A stretch of DNA of 64,000 bases from Solea solea (Eukaryota; Chordata; Actinopteri; Pleuronectiformes; Soleidae). Below, piece after piece: positions 22,621 through 32,710 of this stretch. Location: assembly GCF_958295425.1 (NCBI RefSeq), contig NC_081138.1, positions 5,630,302 to 5,694,301 of the forward strand, read 5' to 3'. A program made the translations under genes and the position numbers. The notes beneath the pieces were generated by a model. The model saw only the letters and a list, made by a program, of their open reading frames with translations. It did not search any database and was not told the DNA's origin. Numbering within the stretch: position 1 is the first letter of the stretch; each line of letters starts with the position of its first letter.

Positions 22621-23228
22621 GACCACATACTATACTATGACGTTTTGACCAATTTGGGACTACATGCTATATACTATGACGTTTTTATCTGATTTTGGAC
22701 GACATAATATACTATGACGTTTTTGACCGATTTTGGACGACATACTATACTATGAGGTTTTTGACCGATTTTGGACGACATACTATACTATGACGTTTTT
22801 GACCAACTTTAGACGACATACTATACTATGACTTTTTTGACCGATTTTTGACCACATACCATACTATGACTTTTGTGACAGATTTTGGACCACATACTAT
22901 ACTATGACTTTTTTGACAGATTTTGGACCACATACTATACTATGACGTTTTTGACCGATTTTAGACGACATACTATACTATGACTTTTTTGGGTGATTCT
23001 GGACGACATACTATACTTTGACTTTTTTGACTGATTTTGGAAGACATGCTATACTATGACGTTTTTGACCGATTTTTGACCACATACTATACTATGACTT
23101 TTTTGACCGATTTTGGATGACATGCTATACTATGACGTTTTTGACCAATTTGGGACTACATGCTATATACTATAACTTTTTTGGGTGATTCTGGACCACA
23201 TACTATACTATGACTTTTTTGACCGATT

Positions 23229-24064
23229 TTGGACCACATACTTTACTATGATGTTTTTGACCGATTTTGGACGACATACTATACTATGACGTTTTTGACC
23301 AATTTTAGACGACATACTATACTATGACTTTTTTGGGTGATTCTGGACGACATACTATACTAGGACTTTTTTGACCGATTTTTGACCACATACTATACTA
23401 TGACTTTTTTGACAGATTTTGGACCACATACTATACTATGACGTTTTTGACCGATTTTAGACGACATACTATACTATGACTTTTTTGGGTGATTCTGGAC
23501 GACATACTATACTAGGACTTTTTTGACCGATTTTTGACCACATACTATACTATGACTTTTTTGACAGATTTTGGACCACATACTATACTATGACGTTTTT
23601 GACCGATTTTGGGCAACATACTATACTATGAAATTTTGGACCGATTTTGGACCACATACTTTACTATGATGTTTTTGACCGATTTTGGACGACATACTAT
23701 ACTATGACGTTTTTGACCAATTTTAGACGACATACTATACTATGACTTTTTTGGGTGATTCTGGACGACATACTATACTAGGACTTTTTTGACCGATTTT
23801 TGACCACATACTATACTATGACTTTTTTGACAGATTTTGGACCACATACTATACTATGACGTTTTTGACCGATTTTAGACGACATACTATACTATGACTT
23901 TTTTGGGTGATTCTGGACGACATACTATACTAGGACTTTTTTGACCGATTTTTGACCACATACTATACTATGACTTTTTTGACAGATTTTGGACCACATA
24001 CTATACTATGACGTTTTTGACCGATTTTGGGCAACATACTATACTATGAAATTTTGGACCGATT
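23229..24064. repeat. 418-bp (11-monomer) higher-order tandem pair
   Basis: The rare phrase CTTTACTATGATG occurs at 23,241 and 23,659, exactly 418 bp or 11 x 38 apart. Both units then carry the same order: CAATTTTAGAC, GGTGATTCTGG, TACTAGGAC and ending in GGGCAACATAC with ATGAAATTTTGG. The second unit ends directly at the first tRNA-like module. Confidence 0.9.
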
Positions 24065-24075
24065 TTGGAAGACAT

Positions 24076-24214
24076 AGTCAAGCATCATGAAATGATAAGA
24101 TTAAGGACAGCAAGTGTGGTGTAGTGGTTAGTACTCAGTCTTTCATGCAGAAGATCAGGGTTCAAGCCCTGTTTGGAACAAAGAGACTCTGTAATCCTCA
24201 TACATGGGGGTTCA
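24076..24214 (+). repeat. tRNA-like module embedded in the satellite, copy 1
   Basis: Non-satellite sequence interrupts the array: CATCATGAAATGATAAG, GGACAGCAAG, GTGTGGTGTAGTGGTTAGTA, CTTTCATGCAGAAGATCAGG, GTTCAAGCCCTGTTTGGAAC. TGGTGTAGTGG fits a pol III A box, and GGTTCAAGCCC a B box; A-to-B spacing is like that of a tRNA. The T stem is imperfect in a standard fold and no clean acceptor stem is seen, so this is a tRNA-derived (SINE-like) piece rather than a functional tRNA gene. It is entered from GATTTTGGAAGACATAG and left into TTTGGACGA of the array. Confidence 0.75.
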
Positions 24215-25080
24215 ATTTGGACGATGCTATACTATGACGTTTTTGTCTGATTTTGGACGACATACTATACTATGATGTTTTTGTCTGATTTTGGACGACA
24301 TACTATACTAGGATGTTTTTCACCGATTTTGGACGACATACTACACTATGACTTTTTTGGGTGATTCTGGACGACAAACTATACTATGACGATTTTGGAC
24401 GACATACTATACTATGACGTTTTTGACCGATTTTGGACCACATGCTATACTATGACGTTTTTGACCAATTTGGGACTACATGCTATATACTATGAGGTTT
24501 ATGTCTGATTTTGGACCACATACTATACTAGGATGTTTTTCACGGATTTTGGACGACATACTATACTATGACTTTTTTGGGTGATTCTGGACGACATACT
24601 ATAGTATGACGATTTTGGACGACATACTATACTATGACGTTTTTGATTGATTTTGGACCACATGCTATACTATGACGTTTTTGACCGATTTTGGACGACA
24701 TACTATACTATGACGTTTTTGACCGATTTTGGATGACATGCTATACTATGACGTTTTTGACTGATGTTGGACCACATGCTATACTATGACGTTTTTGACC
24801 GATTTTGGACGACATACTATACTATGACTTTTTTGACTGATTTTGGACCACATACTATACTATGACTTTTTTGACTGATTTTGGACCACATACTATACTA
24901 TGACGTTTTGGACCGATTTTGGACGACATGCTATACTCTGACGTTTTGGACCGATTTTGGACCACATGCTATACTATGAGGTTTTTGACCGATTTTGGAC
25001 CACATACTTTACTATGACTTTTTTGACTGATTTTGGACGACATACTATACTATGACGTTTTTGACCGATTTTGGAAGAAA

Positions 25081-25219
25081 TAGTAAACGATCATGAAATG
25101 ATAAGTTTAAGGACAGCAAGGGTGGTGTAGTGGTTAGTACTCAGTCTTTCATGCAGAAGATCAGGGTTCAAGCCCTGTTTGGAACAAAGAGACTCATCCT
25201 CAGACATGGGGGTTTAATT
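25081..25219 (+). repeat. tRNA-like module embedded in the satellite, copy 2
   Basis: Nearly the same module lies 1,006 bp to the right (CAAG at 24,111 against 25,117), with the same A-box and B-box-like words. It has the same entry point in the monomer (GATTTTGGAAGAAATAG) and the same exit (AATTTGGACGACAT). Small differences are a deletion of TGTAA after GAGACTC and scattered substitutions. The shared junctions indicate that one insertion was copied along with the array, not two insertions. Confidence 0.8.
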
Positions 25220-26675
25220 TGGACGACATCCGGCTTTTTTGCGTGATTCTGGACGACATACTATACTATGACATTTTGAAACGATTTTGGACGACATACT
25301 ATACTTTGACGTTTTTGAACGATTCTGGACGACATGTTATACTATGACGTTTTTGAACGATTTTGGACCACATACAATACTATGACATTTTTGAACGATT
25401 TTGGACCACATACTATATAATGAGGTTTTGGACCGATTTTGGACGACATACTATACTATGACAATTTTGACTGATGTTGGACCACATACTATACTATGAC
25501 TTTTTTGACAGATTCTGGACGACATGCTATACTATGACGTTTTTGACTGATGTTGGACCACATGCTTTACTATGACGTTTTTGACCGATTTTGGACGACA
25601 TACTATACTATGATGTTTTTGACCAATTTTGGACGACATACTATACTATGACTTTTTTGATCGATTTTTGACCACATACTATACTATGACTTTTTTGACA
25701 GATTCTGGACAACATGTTATACTATGACGTTTTTGAACGATTTTGGACCACATACAATACTATGACATTTTTGAACGATTTTGGACCACATACTATACTA
25801 TGAGGTTTTGGACCGATTTTGGACCACATGCTATACTATGATGTTTTGGACCGATTCTGGACGACATACTATACGATGACGTTTTTGAACGATTTTGGAC
25901 CACACACAATACTATGACATTTTTGACAGATTCTGGACTACATGCTATACTATGACTTTTTTGAACGATTTTGGACCACATACAATACTATGACATTTTT
26001 GAACGATTTTGGACCACATACTATACTATGAGGTTTTGGACCGATTTTGGACCACATGCTATACTATGATGTTTTGGACCGATTCTGGACGACATACTAT
26101 ACTATGACGTTTTGGACCGATTTTGGACCACATGCTATACTATGAGGTTTTGGGCCGATTTTGGACGACATGCTATACTATGACGTTTTTGACTGATGTT
26201 GGACCACATGCTATACTATGACGTTTTTGTCTGATTTTGGACGACATACTATACTATGATGTTTTTGAACGATTTTGGACGACATGCTATACTATGACTT
26301 TTTTGATCGATTTTTGACCACATACTATACTATGACTTTTTTGACAGATTCTGGACTACATGCTATACTATGACTTTTTTGAATGATTTTGGACCACATA
26401 CTATACTATGAGGTTTTGGACCGATTTTGGACCACATGCTATACTATGATGTTTTGGACCGATTCTGGACGACATACTATACTATGACGTTTTTGAACGA
26501 TTTTGGACCACATACAATACTATGACATTTTTGAACGATTTTGGACCACATACTATACAATGAGGTTTTGGACCGATTTTGGACGACACACTATACTATG
26601 ACAATTTTGACTGATTTTGGACGACATGCTATACTATGACGTTTTGGGCCGATTTTGAACGACATATTATACCCC

Positions 26676-27239
26676 GAACATCTTCACATTATGAAATCCG
26701 ACCCTCTTTAAAAAAAAGTTCCCTGGTCTGAAAGCTTCAAGTTTTAAAGTTTCAATCCACCCAAAATCGGCAGCAAGAAACAGGCACGATCAAAATCACG
26801 CCACAGAATTTTCGAGTTTTTTTTCTTGTTCCATGAGTCCAAATCGTTCAACCAATTCCTCCTCGTGCTGCTCTACTTTTTAATACTTTCTTTACAAATA
26901 CTATTATTTGTATCTTTTTTTATTATCAGTACTTATTTTATAATTACTCCCATTTTTATTATTTATCCAGTGACATTAAGGCAATTGTGATTTTGGTCCT
27001 AAAATTACCGGTTAACCACATAAAACGGGATCTGAAGGCACCTTGTGTTTTTACATATTTATGGAAACACTCAGTGGTAGAGCATCGTCAACTGCGACGC
27101 TAAAACTCAAAAAGATTGGAACATTCTCTTAAAAATGGCTTCAAGTTTCTTGTGGCAACTCACTCCAACAGGGCTGGGATTATCTGCGTTGCCCCGCATC
27201 ACCTGCCCCCCAAAAGAATGTGTACAGCCCCCCCCACCG
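26676..27239. other. Right flank of the satellite array
   Basis: Unique-looking A/T-rich sequence. At 27,070-27,105, CTCAGTGGTAGAGCATCGTC followed by AACTGCGACGC resembles the 5' half of a tRNA (A box TCAGTGGTAGAGC), but no B box follows at the right distance. CAAGTTTTAAAGTTTCAATC and similar phrases may belong to an element the satellite arose in. No gene is seen. Confidence 0.45.
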
Positions 27240-28030
27240 CCTAAATTGATTGTGTTGCCTCATTGCCTCTGAGGCCAACAGGCCAAAGGAATGGTCATAA
27301 TTGAGAGGAGAATTAGCAAAATCCTTAAATATATGGCAGGCGATATATCATTACCCATAGACTTGACCTTGCCTGACCCCACCTCCCCCTGCTCCCATGG
27401 GGGGGCTGGTGCTCAGCCCGGTGTGTGGCAGACGGCGGCGGGTGGCCTGCTGCCTCTTGAGCGGCTAAATCAACAGCGTCTCGCCGCAGCTCGTGTCGGA
27501 GCGTTTTGCTTGAACGGTCTCATGAAAAACTAATCATCTGTTCATCATGGAGATCAAACATACGCCGGGCGTGCAATGATTAGGAAAAGCAATCTGATAA
27601 ACCTTGAAGAGTCAGTAGTCCAGATATAATAATTTTCAGATTAAGTCCCCCCCCTTCTTACCCTCCTCCTCGTCCTCCTCCTCCACATCATCCTCAGTCC
27701 TCCTCTCGGCTCTTGTGCTCTCCTCAAAAGTTCAAGCGCGGAAGCAAAATTGTTATCACGCTCGTAATTGCTGCTCCATTGGCAGGCAGAGTCTCTGGGT
27801 TTCTGAACATTTTGTCAAAGAGAGATTACCCAACCTTATCAAGACTAATTTCCATTCCGTAGCCCCCTGAAAAGGCCCCACTCAAAACAGTAGAGTTTTC
27901 CAATTATTCTTATTCAATTTCATCAAACTCTTTCATACCAGACATGAAATTTACTTGATACCTTTAAAAAAAAAAAAAGAGCTGTCATTGATTATATAGA
28001 ACAAAGCACACACCGTTACTCGAGGAATGG
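27240..28030. promoter_or_regulatory. Candidate conserved noncoding element cluster
   Basis: Non-repetitive and dense in short regulatory-like words: GGTCATAATTGAGAGGAGAA, GCGATATATCATTACCCATA, AAAAACTAATCATCTGTTCA, CGGGCGTGCAATGATTAGGA and TATAATAATTTTCAGATTAA, with a pyrimidine tract of CCTCCTCCTCGTCCTCC type between. An 80-codon frame at 27,291-27,533 lacks a recognisable domain. The call is by texture. Confidence 0.4.
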
Positions 28031-28690
28031 CTATTAAAATATCTAATATCCATATGCTGTCTTTAATCTTGTATAATACAATTTTCCTGCTTCACATGAA
28101 GAACACATCCAGTAATTAGACGGGACCTCGTCGACAGACAGGCCACTCACTTATCTATTCCCCACTCTTGAACCAAACATGTGAAGTAAGACGGGGGTCA
28201 AAGCAATCTCGCCGATTCTTTAATAACCTGCTACGACAAAAGGTAAAAAATAAAAATGATAGGAGGCAGGAGAAAGTTTTATAAAGAGACTGGAGAGAAG
28301 TGGAGTTGTTCCAGGGAAACCATTTAAAGTTAGTCAGTTGGTGTCGTAACATTCCCGGGAGATCAGACGGGAAAAAGATGATTTATTATGTACAGAGATT
28401 CTCTCAAGCCTAAAACAATTACCTGTAGATGCCCCTGTGTTACTTAAGCAAATAACGTGAAAATAAATAGTGGCCATGTAATGTTTCATACACCCGCTGA
28501 ACATAATAACATTTTGCCGTTTCCACAAAGTGGACTCGAATGAAATTAGAGGTCCCTGTAGCCTGTAATGAAATGCGGTGGCCGCCGACTCTAATGCATT
28601 TTGTCATCATGAGGACATTAATACGCTTCTCTAACTTTGTCTTGATTGATGCAGCCGATGGAAATAGAGACAAGCAAAAATATTAACATA
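28031..28690. promoter_or_regulatory. Candidate conserved noncoding element
   Basis: Continues the unique texture: CCAGTAATTAGACGGGACCT, GATCAGACGGGAAAAAGATG, GAAATGCGGTGGCCGCCGAC, CTAATGCATTTTGTCATCAT and GAGGACATTAATACGCTTC. No repeat family is recognised. Small frames on the minus strand have no domain. Confidence 0.35.
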
Positions 28691-28997
28691 AAGAGGCTCG
28701 GGCTGCTCAATTTTATTTATGTTTTGAAATATGATGTGAACAGCTCAAATTAAATTTGTAAGATGCATATTAACCTAATATTTTTTTCTTATTGGATATA
28801 ATGTAGGCCTCTAAAATGGACTTTCATTTTAGTATTTCCCCCGTGAATTGCCCTATTCAGAACTTTATGAAGCAGAACTTGACATTTTTAACACACTAAC
28901 CGAACGATTTATGTCTTCTTTTTTTTTGCTTCTCATCACATTGAAAGTAATACATTTTGCTCCTATTACCAATTCAATTCAATTTTATTTGTATCGC
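28691..28997. other. A+T-rich DNA, nothing recognised
   Basis: The phrase TCAATTCAATTTTATTTGTA at 28,974 just before the R2 tail is a common fish repeat junction, so the R2 insertion may be composite. Confidence 0.45.
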
Positions 28998-29118
28998 TGG
29001 TGGACCGGCGAACTGTCCATGGTGTACCCCGCCTTTCCTCCTATGTCAGCTGGGATTGGCACCAGAGCTCCCCGCGACCCTCATGTGGAGGATAAAGCGG
29101 TAGAAAATGAATAAATGA
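28998..29118 (+). repeat. R2 dispersed repeat, tail half
   Basis: GGTGGACCGGCGAACTGTCC, GGTGTACCCCGCCTTTCCTC, GTCAGCTGGGATTGGCACCA, CTCCCCGCGACCCTCATGTG and GGATAAAGCGGTAGAAAATG, then a short AATAAATGAAATGAA tail. It is the best-preserved R2 tail here. The short tail repeat resembles SINE/LINE 3' ends. Confidence 0.85.
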
Positions 29119-29735
29119 AATGAATCCACCAATTCCTAACATACATTATCTCAAGAAACTTAACATAGTAAGGGCAAGACCCAACAGTTCGCACAATGAG
29201 CATGGTAATCTGACAGAACCAATGCTGGACTACAAAAAATGAAGTTATATAATGAAGCATAGACGGGGAAAAGTATTTTTATATTATACATATTCTAAAT
29301 GTTATATAACTTTACTGTGTTGAATGTACTGATGGTCAGTGCAAACATTTATAGTGTGTTTTTTGCTGTGCAGTATTGACAACTTGATTGAAATACAAAT
29401 AGTTACATATAGTGACTAATACAGGGCCCATTGAGATGATGTTACACTGAAGGACACACATGCAAGTTTGCTAATGTGGGCAAGTCCCAAACTTGCACTT
29501 TTGAGGAATTTGATTGATGGAACAATTTTTGTAGCCCAGTCTTTGACCCCACTGCGATACCTTCAAGCCCCAGCGACTCAATAGGACGGTCACTTTTTAT
29601 CCAAAACAACTGGGGTTGGGTGGGGAAGTTCAAATTAAAACCTTAAACAGTAACTAATCCCCCAATCCCTGTTTTTGAAAAATACAACGAAGTGGGCTGA
29701 GAGTTGAGTGAGGGTGAGTGGAGAGTAGTGCAGGG
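29119..29735. other. A+T-rich DNA, nothing recognised
   Basis: No repeat, RNA gene or coding frame is supported. Confidence 0.5.
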
Positions 29736-30050
29736 GGCGTGATCTGATAGTGAAATCTGACACTCATGCCAATTGCTCATGCCGTGTTTCAACTGGTGGA
29801 GAGAAAGACGACAAAGTGACAGCTCCAGTGTTTATAAAAGGGGGAGGAGTTCGGGACAATGAGCCTTGTGCTGGTTGGACAAGAGGGTGATGAAAGTTTG
29901 TACCAGTGGCAAAACTTGAATGCAGTTGCTGCTGTTTGACCAGAGAGGCAGTAGATACACAGTAGATTGGGAACTTTGCTCATAGGTACCTGTCTGGATT
30001 CGAACTGGCAACCTTCCCTTTTTACTAAGCCATGGGCTGCCCCTGATGTT
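29736..30050 (-). repeat. Candidate second tRNA-derived SINE type, minus orientation
   Basis: The right end read on the minus strand is GGGGCAGCCCATGGCTTAGT, then AAAAAGGGAAGGTTGCCAGT and the B-box-like GTTCGAATCCAGACAGGTAC. That matches a tRNA-like head with a good B box. The left part includes GCCAATTGCTCATGCCGTG. A related head in plus orientation appears near 37,985. The body limits are approximate. Confidence 0.6.
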
Positions 30051-31023
30051 CAGTAATAAATATCTTGTAGTCACATCATATTAATTCTTTCCACATTTTT
30101 GGAAAAATTGACAACCATAGGAGTCATTCACTCACTCATGGACATTCAGATCTGTCTGTTGCTGTCCACCTACAAATGTGCATTTTAAAATCTGTACACA
30201 AACAAAGTTAGCATGTTTAGATGTGGGAGAATTATCCTCCTCAGCACCAAAACGGAAACACATTATTTCTCCAAATCCAGACAACATTAACAAAGCAACT
30301 GCTGCTAATTTAACATTTTCTTTGTGCCCTGTCACGGTCATAATCTACCAGAGAGCAATATGGCCCTTATTGTCCATGGACGCAGCTGACGAATTCTCTC
30401 CTCTCACTAGAGAGGCTGTTCAAATGGACCACTGGACATCCCAGTGGGACCAGGAAACATGAAATACAGTGGTGCCACAATGGAGCCCACAAAATACAAA
30501 TCCCCAAGGCTGCAGTATCACTAGACCCTCTATTGCATTACCACTCATTACAAAACCCACCTCAGGGCAAAACCAGCAAATGCACATTGTAAACTTTGTC
30601 TGAGGCTACATTATTTGCATTAAGGTGTCTTTTTTGGTGGTAACAGGTTTATTTATTGTCATATAAGATGGGGGAAAAAACCCAAATAAAGTCTAGTGTG
30701 TCTAATTTTACTGTCACCCTCTAGAAGCAGGATTAAGAATAGAAAGGGAGGTCATTATCGGGTGACAGGGAAGCGTTGGTTAATCTGTAAATAATGTCAT
30801 GAATGGGGGAGGAGGAGAGAAGTGTGAGGGCGGGGTATTTTGGTGGAGGGCTGCATAGACTGCGTCGTCTGGCAGCTCATCTATATTTTATGTTGCCACT
30901 CAGACAAATGAAACAGGAGCCACCCGGAACAAGGGGGGAACCCTCTGACACTTCAAAGGAAAGTCCTATGGGTGGTTTCTTATTGAAGCTCGGCCTGTAC
31001 CAAACCCCAACCCATAGACATGA
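30051..31023. other. Non-coding DNA, nothing recognised
   Basis: Frames on both strands at 30,132-30,462 are shadows without a domain. A 92-codon frame at 30,803-31,081 runs into the poly-C tract and reads as poly-proline, so it is rejected. The patch 30,700-30,800 is unique but featureless. Confidence 0.45.
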
Positions 31024-31047
31024 CCCCCCCCCCCCCCCCCCCCCCCC
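31024..31047. repeat. (C)24 homopolymer
   Basis: Twenty-four consecutive C bases. The length is prone to sequencing or assembly error and to i-motif or G-quadruplex folding on the two strands. Confidence 0.95.
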
Positions 31048-31955
31048 AGCCCATGCTGAGAAGCTGCTGGGGCCTCATTAACCCTTAAACAGGCTTGTGA
31101 GGGGGCACCACGTATGGGAGACTAATTACCCCGACAACACATTAGAAGACATGCTCCTGCTCTGACACTCATGCTACAGCCACACTCCTCCATTTTTGTT
31201 TAAAAATTTATAAATTCAGAGGAGAAAATCAACTTCCTGTTTACAGTGGCAGGTGCATGCCCAGTGGTCACCTGGTATACATTTTTAGCATAGACTAAAT
31301 GGATGTAGTCTATTGATATTCATGAATTGAACATCGCTTTGTCAGTTTTTGCAAATGTAAGTTCTCAGATGTCACCTGCTACCAGGTTCCTATTGGACGA
31401 TACAAGCTGTCAATCACGATGGTATGCTAAGAATTGTATATTTACCTGGGAACAAAATCAGAATCATGTTGTCCTGGAGAAGATCTGAAACGAGCTATTG
31501 ATACCAAGTGACAGTAAAAATCAAGTGAGAAGTAGAAGCTAATATTCTCATATGCTTCATTTTAAACAAAGTTACTTTTGCAACCAGCAGAGTTGCCCCT
31601 TCTTCTTCCATCCTACTCTCCTGGCTTCACTTTTCAAATGACCATTTGTGCACATGTGAACACATTTTTTTAAATGAAACCATAGTAGCATGCGTGTAGC
31701 CACAAACACACACCATGATAATGATAATGGTGCAGGACATGTTGCAGCATGTGCCCTAATTGAAAATCCAGATCTTCAGTTTTTTTCCCCTCATGATTAG
31801 GAGTTTCAGAGCCACCCTCTTCCTTCCTGCCACATCTTTGCTGTCACACAATAGCAGTATTTCACGATTAGCGAAATCTGACAGTGATAATGAGGAGAAA
31901 GGAAAGATGAAAGGGGGGGAAATGAGAGGGGACACCAGATGAGAGGAGTGGAGGC
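31048..31955. other. Non-coding DNA, nothing recognised
   Basis: No repeat family or gene is recognised. The opposing frames at 31,756-32,036 are shadows of one another in a pyrimidine/purine-skewed patch. Confidence 0.45.
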
Positions 31956-31959
31956 AGAT

Positions 31960-32400
31960 ATCAAAGAGGGGTCTAATTGAGGTAACACAGCCAGCCAAAT
32001 CCACAGCCCCATTAGCATAAAAAAGTGCGTCTTCATTTGGCCATCTCTAACAACGCTAATGTCTTAACAAATTAATTTTGCTAATTAGGCACGCCCAGTG
32101 GAGCTCACCAGCAGATTAAGTAGATTAAACAAACAGATGCTGATTACCCATGGGCGGGCTGAGAGGTGTATTTCAGTGGGTTTGTTCGCCATGTTGCCTC
32201 ATGTCTTCAGCAGCAGCAGTGCCACACACTGCTGTATCGTCTCACACTGTCACGCACGTGACAAAGCAACTCTTTTTTTAGTTGAAGAGAAAACGTTGAG
32301 ACCAAACTCTCGGCGCGAACTGACAGGCACTGCACATCTGTCAAAGTGTGAGACTGTCTGACTCGATCCCAAAGAATTTACAGTTTGTTCACAAGTGCAG
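31960..32400. promoter_or_regulatory. Candidate conserved noncoding element
   Basis: Unique block with many ATTA/TAAT cores: GGTCTAATTGAGGTAACAC, GCCCCATTAGCATAAAAAAG, CAAATTAATTTTGCTAATTA, GGCACGCCCAGTGGAGC and CAGCAGATTAAGTAGATTAA. An 87-codon frame at 32,098-32,361 crosses it without a recognisable domain. Regulatory role is inferred from texture only. Confidence 0.4.
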
Positions 32401-32472
32401 CAAACTCATGTTGTATGAAAATGACAGAATCCATACGAGTCCTCCTGTGGTGCGTCATAAGTGCAGTTTGGA

Positions 32473-32489
32473 TTTTTTTTTTTTTTTTT
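32473..32489. repeat. (T)17 homopolymer
   Basis: A T run about 35 bp left of a LINE-like 3' fragment on the minus strand. A T run at this place could be the poly-A tail of that minus-strand copy. Confidence 0.8.
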
Positions 32490-32523
32490 ACAGTACAATG
32501 TTATAAAGGCATTTTTTCCTTTC

Positions 32524-32710
32524 TTTTCAGATTCTCAATCTCTAGGGGTCGCCACAGTGGTTGATCCACTTATGTTTTATGCCGGATGCCCTTCCTGATT
32601 CAACCCTCCCATTCATCCATGCTTGAGACCGGCACTAGGAGTACACTGGAGTCAGTTTGGATTGTCTCAAACCGCCAACCCTATAGTTACGAACCCAATT
32701 CTCATCTAGT
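32524..32710 (-). mobile_element. Decayed LINE-type 3' fragment
   Basis: CTTTTCAGATTCTCAATCTC, TAGGGGTCGCCACAGTGG, TTATGCCGGATGCCCTTCCT and GAGACCGGCACTAGGAGTAC form a phrase string widely found at fish retroelement 3' ends. The minus-strand reading ends in CCACTGTGGCGACCCCTAGA, matching GCTGTGGTGACCCCTAAAGG at 57,169. No reverse transcriptase frame remains. Confidence 0.6.

Larger units (their letters stand above)
14651..26675. repeat. 12-kb satellite/minisatellite array of a 38-bp monomer
   Basis: A head-to-tail array of a 38-bp unit; a clean example is 16,984-17,021. Key blocks are GACCGATTTTGG, a variable GACGACAT/GACCACAT/GACTACAT, then ACTATACTATGACGTTTTT. Array length divided by 38 gives about 310 units. 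Variants fall at fixed places: CGTTTTTG, CTTTTTTG, GGTTTTGG or ATGTTTTT after TATGA; ACCGATTTTGG, GGTGATTCTGG, ACAGATTTTGG, ACCAATTTGGG or ACTGATGTTGG in the middle; and ATAC or ATGC before TATACTAT. Some units carry 2 or 4 extra bases as TATATACTAT or TATATATACTAT. A monomer of 38 bp shifts reading frame, so the minus-strand 62-76-codon frames with SKIGQKRHSI-like peptides repeat every three units and are not genes. The left edge grades in near 14,651 and the right edge is fairly abrupt near 26,675. Two tRNA-like modules interrupt it. Confidence 0.97.

Noticed and set aside
24115..24185. Functional tRNA gene
   Set aside because: A- and B-box-like words are present, but in a standard fold the T stem has a mismatch and no clean acceptor stem is visible. 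I call it tRNA-derived instead.
14651..26675. CRISPR-like direct repeats
   Set aside because: The repeats are contiguous 38-bp monomers with no unique spacers, in a eukaryotic (fish) context with no cas genes. It is a tandem satellite.
14651..26675. CENP-B box in the satellite
   Set aside because: I looked for the TTCG....A..CGGG pattern in the common monomer and its reverse complement and did not see it. This does not rule out a centromeric role.
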